A stretch of 64,000 nt of DNA. Origin: Algoriphagus lacus. Lineage in GTDB: Bacteria > Bacteroidota > Bacteroidia > Cytophagales > Cyclobacteriaceae. The notes under the pieces are model-generated. The model worked only from the letters and a program-made list of their open reading frames with translations, made no database searches and was not told where the DNA came from. Position numbers and translations under genes: made by a program. This document shows positions 1-7,641 of this stretch, piece after piece. Within the stretch, counting starts at the first letter, position 1. Each line of letters starts with the position of its first letter. Location: assembly GCF_003583985.1 (NCBI RefSeq), contig NZ_QXML01000002.1:496001-560000 (forward strand). Reading direction: 5' to 3'.

Positions 1-224
1 AAAACATGGACATTCAATATTCACAGGCGGCGATTTTTTCTCCGTCAGATTTTTCCTTCCCTCACGATGCAGTGGTGGCTCAAGCCTCTGAAAATGAGGA
101 AACCATCATCGTAGCGGATGTGGATTTGGATTTACTTACCAAGCAGCGCAAGGCAGGAAGCGTACGAAACCTGGAGCAGCGCAGACTTGATCTTTACTCG
201 ATTCAATGGAAACAGAAAAAATAG
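1..224 (+). CDS. Carbon-nitrogen hydrolase (nitrilase family), C-terminal fragment
   Basis: Only the last 70-odd residues lie in the window; the frame is open to the left edge, so the gene starts outside. The tail has the pattern of nitrilase-superfamily C-termini: a strand ending in SAIFSPSDF-like sequence, an acidic IIVADVDLDLL strand and then RNLEQRRLDLYS, the usual conserved end of these amidases. In Bacteroidota a very similar tail is found on proteins fusing a GNAT acetyltransferase to a C-N hydrolase, and that is my best guess for the whole protein. The catalytic Glu-Lys-Cys are not in view, so activity cannot be judged. The frame runs 19 bases into kdsC, suggesting translational coupling. 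Confidence 0.6.
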   Translation, partial: NMDIQYSQAAIFSPSDFSFPHDAVVAQASENEETIIVADVDLDLLTKQRKAGSVRNLEQRRLDLYSIQWKQKK

Positions 225-781
225 TCAGCGAATACCTCGCCCACGTACCTCAGGAAGTTTTCGAAAGGGCAAAATCCATCAAAGTACTCATTACGGATAT
301 TGACGGAGTCTTGACGGATGGTGGCATCATTTACGATGACATGGGCACAGAATATAAAAAGTTCAATGTCAAGGACGGATACATTGTGCAGCACCTCCGT
401 AAGACAAAGATGTTGGTAGGCGCTATTACCGGCAGGGCTTCCCAAGTGGTGGAAAACCGTTGCGAAGAACTCAAGTTTGACTTTCACTACCACGGCATCA
501 AAGACAAGGGAAAGAAACTCGGAGAGGTCCTTGAGACCATCGAGGTTTCCCTTGAAGAAGTAGCTTTTATCGGGGATGATCTAATTGATTTGCCGATTTT
601 GGCTAAGGTAGGATTGGCAATATGTCCCTCTGATGCTTTGCCTTATGTCAAGGTGCATGCCCACTACATTTCCCCATTTGCAGGTGGAAAAGGCGTTTTT
701 CGGGATGTAGCAGATATCCTTTTGCATGCCAAGGGTCAGCTAGTTCCATTAATTGAAAATTTATCCAAAAAGGAATCATGA
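206..781 (+). CDS. kdsC: 3-deoxy-D-manno-octulosonate 8-phosphate phosphatase
   Basis: Cytoplasmic HAD-family phosphatase that removes phosphate from Kdo8P, the step after KdsA in making Kdo for lipopolysaccharide. HAD motif I is LITDIDGVLTDG with the nucleophile/acid pair D31/D33; motif II is the AITGR threonine; the motif III lysine is in GIKDKGKKL; motif IV is FIGDDLIDLP. At 191 residues it has the cap-less, roughly 170-190-residue size of KdsC, which works as a tetramer. The start at 206 lies inside the end of the preceding gene and gives about 20 residues ahead of motif I, as expected. The stop overlaps the kdsA start (ATGA), so the two are clearly one operon. Function is firm from family plus context. 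Confidence 0.92.
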   Translation: METEKIVSEYLAHVPQEVFERAKSIKVLITDIDGVLTDGGIIYDDMGTEYKKFNVKDGYIVQHLRKTKMLVGAITGRASQVVENRCEELKFDFHYHGIKDKGKKLGEVLETIEVSLEEVAFIGDDLIDLPILAKVGLAICPSDALPYVKVHAHYISPFAGGKGVFRDVADILLHAKGQLVPLIENLSKKES

Positions 782-1626
782 TCAGAAATACCCAACCTAT
801 GCACATTCGTGAAGGAATCGTGCTGGGATCAGATAAGCCGGTACTTTTTTCAGGCCCTTGCGCAGTCGAGAGTTTTGATATTTGCCTCGAGATCGGGACA
901 AAAGTCAAAGCTTGGGCAGATGAAAACGGATTTTCTTACGTCTTTAAAGCCTCTTTTGACAAAGCCAATCGTACTTCCTCAGGTTCTTTCCGAAGTATAG
1001 GAATGGACAAATCTTTGGAAGTACTTCAGCGCGTAGGGCAGGAGCTGAATGTCCCATTAGTGACTGATATTCATGAAAGCTATCAGGCGGCTGAAGTAGC
1101 CGAGGTCGTCGATGTGTTGCAAATCCCAGCCTTTTTATGTCGACAGACAGACTTACTTCTGGCGGCGGGAAATACCGGAAAGGCCGTAAAGATCAAAAGA
1201 GGACAGTTTATGGCCCCTGAGGACATGCAATATGCCGTAAAGAAAGTTCGGTCAACTGGAAATGAAAATGTCTGCCTAACCGAACGTGGTTTTTCGCTTG
1301 GCTACCACAATCTTGTGGTCGACATGAGGGGCCTTCCGATCATGCGTCAGTTTGCTCCTGTTGTATTTGACATAACACATTCTGTTCAGCAGCCAGGTGG
1401 ACAGGGAGGGAGTAGTGGAGGTCAGCGGGAATTTGCTCCGATATTGGCAAGAGCCGCGGCAGCGACTGGGATTGACGGGTTCTTTATTGAAACTCACCCT
1501 GAGCCGGCAAAAGCATTGAGTGATGGGCCCAATTTAATTCCGCTACACCGAATGGGGGATTTTCTCAGCATGCTCAAAGAGGCATGGACTTTGGGAAGGA
1601 AGTATCAGGATTTTCAGATTCAATAA
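778..1626 (+). CDS. kdsA: 3-deoxy-8-phosphooctulonate synthase (Kdo8P synthase)
   Basis: Condenses phosphoenolpyruvate with arabinose 5-phosphate to Kdo8P, the precursor of the LPS inner-core sugar Kdo. The TIM-barrel motifs are all present: SGPCAVES (26-30), KASFDKANRTS, TDIHE, QIPAFLCRQTDLL, KRGQFMAP, FDITHSVQQPGG and IETHPEPAKALSDGPN. Cys28 sits where Escherichia coli KdsA has the Asn of GGMNVLES; together with the His and Glu/Asp ligands this marks the metal-dependent class of the enzyme (known family division, here read from one residue). Length of 282 is typical. The start overlaps kdsC by ATGA; ten bases separate it from the following transpeptidase, so kdsC-kdsA-ldt may be co-transcribed, linking LPS and peptidoglycan genes. 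Confidence 0.95.
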   Translation: MIRNTQPMHIREGIVLGSDKPVLFSGPCAVESFDICLEIGTKVKAWADENGFSYVFKASFDKANRTSSGSFRSIGMDKSLEVLQRVGQELNVPLVTDIHESYQAAEVAEVVDVLQIPAFLCRQTDLLLAAGNTGKAVKIKRGQFMAPEDMQYAVKKVRSTGNENVCLTERGFSLGYHNLVVDMRGLPIMRQFAPVVFDITHSVQQPGGQGGSSGGQREFAPILARAAAATGIDGFFIETHPEPAKALSDGPNLIPLHRMGDFLSMLKEAWTLGRKYQDFQIQ

Positions 1627-1636
1627 AAAATCAGTT

Positions 1637-3286
1637 ATGGGTAAGTTTACTTTTTTCACATTTTTAATAGTTTTTACCTCGCTTGGATTTGCCAGTGGCA
1701 AACCCTTTTTTGTCAACTCCACCTCTGAGCAACTTCGGACTATTCTTGAGCAGGACAATCCCGGTGAGAAAATTACTGTCCGGGAAATACCACTACAAAA
1801 TACCGAGCAAATCTATGTTTTTTACGATGGACGGAATTATGACGAGTCATGGTCTGAAAATGGAATTCTCACCGAACAGGCCTATGAACTCAGATTTGAA
1901 ATCAAGCAGGCGAAATTCGACGGGTTAAACCCTTCTGACTACCATATCGGGTTGATTGATGCGTTTTTCAAGACCTTTGAAGCCAATAAAAAAGCAGGGA
2001 AAGCGAATGATTTCATGGAGTTGGCCGATTTAGACCTTTTGTTGACTGATGCTTTTTTTAAGCTGGCGGCTCATCTTGAGCGAGGAAAAGTCGATCCTTC
2101 TCAACTGGACTCTAAGTGGGGAATTTCCAGAAAGCCTCAAAAAGCTGATTACATTAACTTACTCAACAAAGGCCTCCAGGAAAAAGCGATCAGGAGAAAT
2201 CTGGAGCAATTGTATCCCGATTTCACCATTTACCGGAAAGGGAGGGAGGTTATCCGTGCCTTGGATGAGCTTGCAAAGAAGGACTCCCTGGATTGGAAGC
2301 CAATCAAAATAGATAAGTCAATTAAGGTAGGAGAAGTGAATAATGCCATTCCTCAGATTCGTCAAAGGCTTCAGTTTTGGGGGCATTTGAAATCTGCTGA
2401 GGTAGGGGATGCACGATTATACGATTCCACATTGTTTTTTGCAGTGAAGAGTTTCCAGGAAGAAAACGGGATGGAGCCTGACGGAGCGATCGGAAAAAAT
2501 ACGGTTGCAGGACTCAACGCTTCTCCGTCTTTTCTTATGGACAAAGCTTCCATCAACCTGGAGCGTCTTCGTTGGTTACCGGATACCGTACGGGATGCTG
2601 AGTTTATTTTGGTGAATATTGCCAACTATCAGCTGGATTATATCAATAAGCTGGATACCGTTTTTTCCTCCAAGGTGATTGTAGGAAAGCGTTACCATGA
2701 ATCACCCATTTTCTCAGCTCAGATGAGCTACATCGTTTTTAGCCCCTATTGGAATATCCCGACTTCTATCGCTAAAAATGAAATCATTCCTGCCATCAGA
2801 AAGAACCCAAATTACCTCAACCAGAAAAACATGGAGGTAGTGACAGGCTCTGGAAAAGTGGTTGATCCTTCGACTATCAACTGGTCCTCCAGATCTTTTC
2901 CATATATGATCAGGCAAAAGCCCGGGGGTAGCAATTCTCTTGGTTTAGTCAAGTTTATGTTTCCCAATAGCCACAGCGTTTATATCCACGATACCCCCTC
3001 AAAATCACTTTTTGAGAAAGAAGATCGTGCACTCAGTCATGGATGTATCCGCCTTCAAAACCCGGTCAAGTTTGCCCAGATTCTTCTAAAGGATGACCCT
3101 AGTTGGACCTTGGAAAAAATCGATCAAGCCATGCATCAGGAAAAAGAGCAAATTGTAAATCTGCCACGAAAAATTCCTGTTATTCTAGTTTATCTTACGT
3201 TTTGGGCTGACTCCAAAGGAAAGCCGCATTTCAGACAGGATATTTATGGCAGAGATGCTGACTTGCTCATGAAATTGAAAAATTGA
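1637..3286 (+). CDS. L,D-transpeptidase, YcbB/LdtD-like, exported
   Basis: Periplasmic enzyme expected to make 3-3 peptidoglycan crosslinks or otherwise exchange stem-peptide ends. A signal peptide covers about residues 1-21 (MGKFTFF...ASG). Residues about 235-295 form a peptidoglycan-binding domain 1 (RQRLQFWG...FQEENGMEPDGAIGKNT). The YkuD catalytic domain follows at about 325-480, with its His in VYIHDTP and the active cysteine in SHGCIRL. The 549-residue length and the inserted region inside the catalytic domain fit the large LdtD/YcbB group rather than small YkuD enzymes. It sits ten bases after kdsA. Its stop TGA directly abuts the stop of the opposing gene, which is also an L,D-transpeptidase-type protein; there is no room for a separate terminator. 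Confidence 0.9.
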   Translation: MGKFTFFTFLIVFTSLGFASGKPFFVNSTSEQLRTILEQDNPGEKITVREIPLQNTEQIYVFYDGRNYDESWSENGILTEQAYELRFEIKQAKFDGLNPSDYHIGLIDAFFKTFEANKKAGKANDFMELADLDLLLTDAFFKLAAHLERGKVDPSQLDSKWGISRKPQKADYINLLNKGLQEKAIRRNLEQLYPDFTIYRKGREVIRALDELAKKDSLDWKPIKIDKSIKVGEVNNAIPQIRQRLQFWGHLKSAEVGDARLYDSTLFFAVKSFQEENGMEPDGAIGKNTVAGLNASPSFLMDKASINLERLRWLPDTVRDAEFILVNIANYQLDYINKLDTVFSSKVIVGKRYHESPIFSAQMSYIVFSPYWNIPTSIAKNEIIPAIRKNPNYLNQKNMEVVTGSGKVVDPSTINWSSRSFPYMIRQKPGGSNSLGLVKFMFPNSHSVYIHDTPSKSLFEKEDRALSHGCIRLQNPVKFAQILLKDDPSWTLEKIDQAMHQEKEQIVNLPRKIPVILVYLTFWADSKGKPHFRQDIYGRDADLLMKLKN

Positions 3287-3979
3287 TCAAGGCTGCAAAA
3301 GTGGGGATTCAGCCAGGTATTTTTGGTCTTGGCCGTAGATAAACAATAAAGAACCGTCTTTAATCAAGTCAATTACTTCTTGTGAGAGTTCTGTCGGAAC
3401 GGCAGGACATCCAAGACTTCTTCCTAATCTACCTGACATTTTAGCAACCTCTTCTCTTGCATAGTCAGCACCGTGAATAACTATAGCCCGGTTTCTTGCC
3501 TGATCATTGATGCCTTTTTCCAATCCGTCCAACCGTAGCGAATAGCCATGTTTGCCTGAATAAGTCTCTGCAGTTTTATAAAATCCAAGACTGCTTTGGA
3601 AGGATTCAGGGAGATTTGAAAACTTCTCAGCCATCAGCATTCCGGAATTTCTTCCATGGGAAACAACCGTGTTGAGCAGGATTTCCTTTTTTTCTACATC
3701 AATGATCCAAAGTCGTTTTTCTGTAGAGGGAAGCGTGAAATCAATTACCGTTAAAATAGGTTTTTTGAGTTCATTTTCCAGTTTTTCGTAGCCTTCCATG
3801 GCTAAGTCCAAAGCAGAAAGTGAAGGCGTGTTTTCGTGTTTTTCGGTGAGGGATTCCAAAAGAATTTCGGATTCATCTTTAGATTCGACCTCGGTGGGAG
3901 CAGCTTCGCTTTTCCCGGTTAAACTTGATAGGGACAAAGCCCAGATTAAAGGAAGAAGAAATCCTTGAGTTAAAGTCAT
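3287..3979 (-). CDS. Murein L,D-transpeptidase catalytic domain protein (YkuD_2 family)
   Basis: Probable exported peptidoglycan-modifying enzyme. The first 20-odd residues (MTLTQGFLL...) form a signal peptide, followed by an acidic linker. The rest matches the YkuD_2/PF13645 type: TVVSHGRNSG, the IHGADYA histidine, and the cysteine in GRLGRSLGCPAVP. This signature differs from the SHGCIRL of the facing gene, so the two are distant relatives, not duplicates. At 230 residues the length is normal for the family. The N-terminal stretch of about 70 residues has no recognised domain. The gene ends exactly where the preceding one ends, inside the palindrome TTGATCAA at 3283-3290. The promoter must lie in the 293-base gap that also serves the pterin operon on the other strand. 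Confidence 0.85.
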   Translation of the reverse strand: MTLTQGFLLPLIWALSLSSLTGKSEAAPTEVESKDESEILLESLTEKHENTPSLSALDLAMEGYEKLENELKKPILTVIDFTLPSTEKRLWIIDVEKKEILLNTVVSHGRNSGMLMAEKFSNLPESFQSSLGFYKTAETYSGKHGYSLRLDGLEKGINDQARNRAIVIHGADYAREEVAKMSGRLGRSLGCPAVPTELSQEVIDLIKDGSLLFIYGQDQKYLAESPLLQP

Positions 3980-4141
3980 AGTTGGGAGGGTCGGGTGACT
4001 GACAAAGATAAGCTTTTGCCGGAGTGGGCAAAAATATTGCCAACTCCTTGAATGTCAATTTTGTCAGGTTTTGTAAAAATCCCAGTTGGAACCAAATTAA
4101 GATGATTTGAGGTTTGGGATTTAGAATGCAAAAGGCGCGGT

Positions 4142-4172
4142 TTTGGGTACGTATGGAATATGGCTACTTTTG
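4142..4172 (+). promoter_or_regulatory. Bacteroidota-type promoter for the pterin operon
   Basis: TTTG at 4142-4145 and TACTTTTG (consensus TAnnTTTG) at 4165-4172 are separated by 19 bases, the spacing known for the -33/-7 promoters of this phylum. Transcription would start around 4176-4178 and give a leader of about 95 bases before the synthase gene. Confidence 0.6.
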
Positions 4173-4218
4173 TAATCTTTATTTAAATTAATCGATTGAT
4201 CAGCAGGGAATTGATTTA

Positions 4219-4254
4219 TTTTGTTTAATAAATATTTAAATTGATTAAACAAAA
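4219..4254. promoter_or_regulatory. Inverted repeat in the leader of the pterin operon
   Basis: Perfect 11-base arms, TTTTGTTTAAT (4219-4229) and ATTAAACAAAA (4244-4254), are separated by 14 AT-rich bases that contain the smaller palindrome AAATATTT. The element lies downstream of the predicted promoter and 18 bases ahead of the first gene, so it could be an operator or an RNA hairpin near the translation start. It has no T-run placed as in a terminator on the plus strand. Confidence 0.4.
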
Positions 4255-4272
4255 AAAATACATCTCCTGTTA

Positions 4273-4692
4273 ATGTCTACAATGAAAGTATCAGTATATC
4301 GCAAAGAACACTTCAACGCTGCTCATCGCCTGAACAATCCCAATTGGTCGGATGAAAGGAATGAAGCGGTTTTCGGAAAGTGTAACAATCCTAATTTCCA
4401 TGGTCACAATTACGAATTGATTGTCCAATTGAAAGGGGAGGTTGATCCTGAAACGGGATATGTATATGACATGAAGGTGCTTAGTGATCTTATCAAAGAG
4501 CACGTATTAAACAAATTTGACCACAAAAATTTAAACCTCGATACCGATGAATTCAGAAATCTCAATCCATCTGCTGAAAACATTGCAGTGGTTATTTGGA
4601 ATATTTTGAGGGAAAAAATTGATCGGAAATTCGAATTAACAGTTCGGCTTTATGAAACAGAAAGAAACTATGTTGAATACGATGGGAATTGA
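4273..4692 (+). CDS. 6-pyruvoyl-tetrahydropterin synthase / QueD family
   Basis: Converts 7,8-dihydroneopterin triphosphate, the FolE product, to 6-pyruvoyl-tetrahydropterin or, in QueD enzymes, to 6-carboxy-tetrahydropterin. Zinc ligands are H18 (FNAAHRL), H43 and H45 (HGHNY); the catalytic Cys37 lies in GKCNNPN; the Asp-His pair is D83-H84 in DHKNL; the substrate-anchoring Glu is near residue 130 (LYETE). The KCNNPN, DPETG, DHKNL and ENIAVVIW blocks are closer to the eukaryotic PTPS pattern than to short QueD, which favours a tetrahydrobiopterin-type role (inference). M4 is an alternative start. It overlaps folE, so substrate-producing and substrate-consuming enzymes are made together. If no other queD exists in the genome, a queuosine role cannot be excluded. 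Confidence 0.85.
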   Translation: MSTMKVSVYRKEHFNAAHRLNNPNWSDERNEAVFGKCNNPNFHGHNYELIVQLKGEVDPETGYVYDMKVLSDLIKEHVLNKFDHKNLNLDTDEFRNLNPSAENIAVVIWNILREKIDRKFELTVRLYETERNYVEYDGN

Positions 4693-5356
4693 TATTGCCC
4701 GAGCTTCATTCGAAGAAATAGGCGAAGAGCATGTCGGTACTTCCCTTCAGACCCCGCTAAGAGAGGATGCATTTGTAATGGATGATGATTTGAAAGTGGA
4801 GTTGATCGAAAAGCATTTTCGTGAAATTATGCACATCATGGGTCTTGACTTGACCGACGATAGCCTCAAGGGGACTCCTCACCGAGTTGCAAAAATGTAC
4901 GTTAAGGAAGTTTTTGCAGGTCTGAATCCTAAAAATAAGCCGGCTGCCAAGCTTTTCGAAAACAAGTACAAGTACAGTGAAATGCTGGTGGAAAAAGACA
5001 TTACTTTCCACTCACATTGCGAGCATCACTTTGTGCCAATCTATGGAAAAGCCCACGTGGCATATATTTCCAATGGAAATGTAATCGGGTTATCAAAAAT
5101 TAACCGAATCGTGCAGTATTTTTCCAAGCGTCCTCAGGTTCAGGAGAGATTGACTATGCAAATCGGAAATGAGCTAAAAGAGGTTTTGGGCACTGAAGAC
5201 GTAGCCGTTATCATGGATGCCTATCACATGTGTGTAAGTTCCAGAGGTGTCAATGATACTAACAGTTCTACAGTGACTTCCTTCTATTCAGGGAAATTTG
5301 AAACGGACGAGCAAAGCCGTAATGAGTTTCTCAAATACATCAGCTTAAAAAAATAA
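4670..5356 (+). CDS. folE: GTP cyclohydrolase I
   Basis: Catalyses the first step of folate, biopterin and queuosine precursor synthesis, GTP to 7,8-dihydroneopterin triphosphate. Zinc and active-site residues are seen in FHSHCEHHFVPIYG and in AYHMCVSSRGV; the GTP-binding pattern GTPHRVAKMY and the RPQVQERLT block are also typical of the type I enzyme. I place the start at 4670, preceded by the purine run AGAAAGAAA; 4652 (41-base overlap with the synthase gene) and 4682 are alternatives giving a few residues more or fewer in a non-conserved tail. It is the second gene of the pterin operon and is followed by an intrinsic terminator at 5386-5412. Confidence 0.93.
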   Translation: MLNTMGIDIARASFEEIGEEHVGTSLQTPLREDAFVMDDDLKVELIEKHFREIMHIMGLDLTDDSLKGTPHRVAKMYVKEVFAGLNPKNKPAAKLFENKYKYSEMLVEKDITFHSHCEHHFVPIYGKAHVAYISNGNVIGLSKINRIVQYFSKRPQVQERLTMQIGNELKEVLGTEDVAVIMDAYHMCVSSRGVNDTNSSTVTSFYSGKFETDEQSRNEFLKYISLKK

Positions 5357-5385
5357 ATTAGCCTACTCGCTAGACCAACTTTATG

Positions 5386-5412
5386 CCCTGCTCAAAAAAG
5401 CAGGGTTTTTTT
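5386..5412 (+). terminator. Intrinsic terminator after folE
   Basis: CCCTGCT (5386-5392) pairs with AGCAGGG (5399-5405) around a six-base loop and is followed by seven T. It closes the pterin operon before the SDR gene. Confidence 0.85.
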
Positions 5413-5462
5413 GTTAGTAATGCAAACAAAAGCGTCTCATTTTGATTTAATAAGAAAATTGT

Positions 5463-6149
5463 ATGTCCATGACAGGAAAGAATATTGTGATTGTAGGGGG
5501 GAACTCCGGAATAGGAAAAGCCACAGCCAATTTGCTTCGAGCTGCTGGTGCAAATCTCTTTTTGTATTCCAAAAGTGGTGAAGAAACCACGGCTTTGGAT
5601 ACAGCTAAAGATTTTGACCAGATTCCAAATCTCCCTGAAGTTATCGACGGACTGATATATTGTCCGGGCACGATCAATCTTAAACCCTTTCATCGGATTT
5701 CGATCGAGGATTTCAAGCAGGAAATGGAAGTCAATTTCTATGGAGCCGTGAGAGTACTTCAGGCTTGCCTGAAAGGATTGAAAAAATCCGCTGCCCCATC
5801 TGTAGTTTTATACAGCACTGTTGCGGTGCAGACAGGGATGGGATTTCATGCCGGCATTGCATCAGCAAAGGGTGCCATTGAAGGATTGACCCGATCATTG
5901 GCTGCAGAATGGGCGCCTTCCAAGATCCGGGTGAATGCCATTGCGCCTTCACTCACTGAAACTCCCCTAGCTTCAGCCTTGCTTTCCACACCTGAGAAAA
6001 AAGAAGCTTCAGATAAGCGTCACCCACTTGGCAGGATCGGTACATCTGAGGACATTGCTAACGCAACAGTCTTTTTGTTGTCATCTCAGTCATCCTGGAT
6101 GACCGGGCAGATCCTGCACCTGGATGGAGGAATGTCCAATCTAAAATAA
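5463..6149 (+). CDS. SDR-family protein with the catalytic Tyr replaced
   Basis: Rossmann-fold short-chain dehydrogenase/reductase of normal classical length (228). The NAD(P)-binding glycines are in VGGNSGIGKAT (11-21). Of the catalytic tetrad, N91, S118 (LYSTVAV) and K136 are in place, but the Tyr of YxxxK is Ile132 (IASAK); no other Tyr is nearby. The C-terminal RVNAIAPSLTETPLA and GRIGTSEDIANATVFL blocks are normal. It may use another acid such as His129, or have lost redox chemistry and keep a binding role. It lies after the pterin operon, and sepiapterin reductases are SDRs, but the intervening terminator and the missing Tyr argue against that assignment. Substrate unknown. Confidence 0.8.
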   Translation: MSMTGKNIVIVGGNSGIGKATANLLRAAGANLFLYSKSGEETTALDTAKDFDQIPNLPEVIDGLIYCPGTINLKPFHRISIEDFKQEMEVNFYGAVRVLQACLKGLKKSAAPSVVLYSTVAVQTGMGFHAGIASAKGAIEGLTRSLAAEWAPSKIRVNAIAPSLTETPLASALLSTPEKKEASDKRHPLGRIGTSEDIANATVFLLSSQSSWMTGQILHLDGGMSNLK

Positions 6150-6218
6150 TTTAAAACAATTACCCTGTCCTACTTGTCTGTATTGCGGGTACGGTCCCGA
6201 GATGAAAGATCTGTGAAT

Positions 6219-6482
6219 ATGAAGACTCCACCTGAATCATTCCTGCTTTTTAAGGAAGAATTGAGGAAGGCCCAACTCGAAAAAGAAAGGCTGAAACATC
6301 ATTACGAGCAAAAATTGGCAGAAGTCAATCAGGAACTCTGTCGCCTGAAAGAGCAAATTCAATCCCAACAGGATATGATGCGAACTACGCTTGAATATGC
6401 TTCCAATCTTGAAGCTCGCTTGACTGAAGTCAAGGAGGAAGTCTCGCATGCTACCTCCAGAAACAAAAACTCCATTTATTAA
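6219..6482 (+). CDS. Small coiled-coil protein, unknown function
   Basis: An 87-residue, highly charged protein. From about residue 10 to 75 it is a near-continuous heptad-like helix rich in Glu, Lys, Gln and Leu (KEELRKAQLEKERLKHHYE and on), so a coiled coil is likely; no signal peptide, membrane segment or known domain is seen. I start at ATG 6219; an upstream ATG at 6174 would add 15 Arg-rich residues. It lies 12 bases before the next unknown gene, and the two probably share a transcript. Function cannot be inferred. Confidence 0.55.
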   Translation: MKTPPESFLLFKEELRKAQLEKERLKHHYEQKLAEVNQELCRLKEQIQSQQDMMRTTLEYASNLEARLTEVKEEVSHATSRNKNSIY

Positions 6483-6494
6483 ACCCACTCAGCA

Positions 6495-6938
6495 ATGAAC
6501 TCAACGATAAACTCTTCCGAGATCCAGGACTTTGTGGTAGCCTTTGAGCAGCGCTATGCCAGAGTATGGGTAAATCGGGACAAAAAAACAGTAATCTGTG
6601 AGCTCTTGACAGATTACGTGCCTATTGAAGATTTTAAGATAGCCTTTGGACAGATTGGAGAAATCGTGAAAACCGGTGGATTTGAAAAGTTCATCTTCGA
6701 CAAGCGTGCTCTGAGAGCTTTTCACCAGCCTACGATGGAGTGGTATTTTATTCACTGGAAAAAGGAAATGCTGGAGTATGGGGTGAAAACTCACCGGAAA
6801 ATACTTCCTGCTGAGAAGTGGTTTGAGAAAATGGTGCAAATCGCCAAAAACCAGATCCTGCAAACTTATCCGGACAATATCATTAACCAACTGGATATCA
6901 AGTATTGTGATACCATTGACGAAGCAATTTCAATGTGA
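6495..6938 (+). CDS. Conserved-looking cytoplasmic protein, unknown function
   Basis: 147 residues without signal peptide or membrane segment. The alternation of short strands (YARVWVNRDKKTVICELL) and amphipathic helices, with a central FEKFIFDKRALRAFHQPTM stretch, recalls the SpoIIAA/STAS-like small domain common in Bacteroidota, but I cannot assign it on motifs. WYFIHWKKEM and WFEKMVQIAKN are aromatic-rich helices. It is coupled to the following flavin reductase gene by a TGATG junction (stop TGA 6936-6938, ATG 6938), so the two products are likely made together. Confidence 0.6.
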   Translation: MNSTINSSEIQDFVVAFEQRYARVWVNRDKKTVICELLTDYVPIEDFKIAFGQIGEIVKTGGFEKFIFDKRALRAFHQPTMEWYFIHWKKEMLEYGVKTHRKILPAEKWFEKMVQIAKNQILQTYPDNIINQLDIKYCDTIDEAISM

Positions 6939-7564
6939 TGCGGCATTTTAGTCTGGATCAGATCAAGGAAGAAGACTCCTTTTTTAGAAGGAACCTGATA
7001 AATTGCCTTTCCGGCTATAAAAGCCTAAATCTGATCGGGACTAAGAACACAAAAGGAATTTCCAACCTTGCTCCCTTTTCACAAGTGTTTCATATTGGAG
7101 CTTCTCCTCCTCTGGTTGGGATATTGTTTCGTCCTCATACTGTTAAGCGGGATACATTGGAAAACATTCTCGAAACAGGATTTTTCACTCTAAACCATGT
7201 CACTCCCGAATTTTTCAAGGAGGCTCACTGGACTGCGGCCGATTGGGAACAAAGTGAGTTTGAGGCGACAGGCTTACAGGAAGAATATAAGGAGGATTTT
7301 TCTGCACCATTTGTTCTTGGTAGTCCTGTGCAGTTAGGATGCAGTCTGGTGGAAACTCAAACTTTAAAAATCAATCAAACGGTGCTATTGATTGGAGGGA
7401 TTGACCACATTTTTTTGGATGAGAAAGGGTTGCGTCCCGATGGTTCCTTAGATTTAAATGCGCTTGAAACTGTGACCGTTTCCGGGTTGGATGAATATCA
7501 TGTCGGCAGAAAGCTTGCACGACTCACCTATGCGAAATCAGGGAAATTTCCAGAAGAGATTTAA
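6938..7564 (+). CDS. Flavin reductase-like, FMN-binding split-barrel protein
   Basis: Member of the flavin reductase-like domain family (split barrel binding FMN), which reduces flavin with NAD(P)H or acts as a flavoprotein partner of monooxygenases. Supporting features are GTKNTKGISNLAPFSQVFHIG near the N-terminus, PPLVGILFRPHTVKRDTLENI with the FMN phosphate-contacting region, the FTLNHV strand, and a late DEYHVGRKLARLTYAK motif typical of the DIM6/NTAB subgroup. The start ATG at 6938 overlaps the stop of the preceding gene; a GTG one codon earlier is possible. Substrate and partner are not evident from the neighbours. Confidence 0.8.
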   Translation: MRHFSLDQIKEEDSFFRRNLINCLSGYKSLNLIGTKNTKGISNLAPFSQVFHIGASPPLVGILFRPHTVKRDTLENILETGFFTLNHVTPEFFKEAHWTAADWEQSEFEATGLQEEYKEDFSAPFVLGSPVQLGCSLVETQTLKINQTVLLIGGIDHIFLDEKGLRPDGSLDLNALETVTVSGLDEYHVGRKLARLTYAKSGKFPEEI

Positions 7565-7641
7565 TTCAAAAGGTTAATTTCCGTAAAATCCTTAACCAGA
7601 GTTGAGCCAATAAAGGCAATAGACATCTCCAATTCAAACTA

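Noticed and set aside
5463..6149. Assigning the SDR as sepiapterin reductase
   Set aside because: It lacks the catalytic Tyr and is separated from the pterin genes by an intrinsic terminator.
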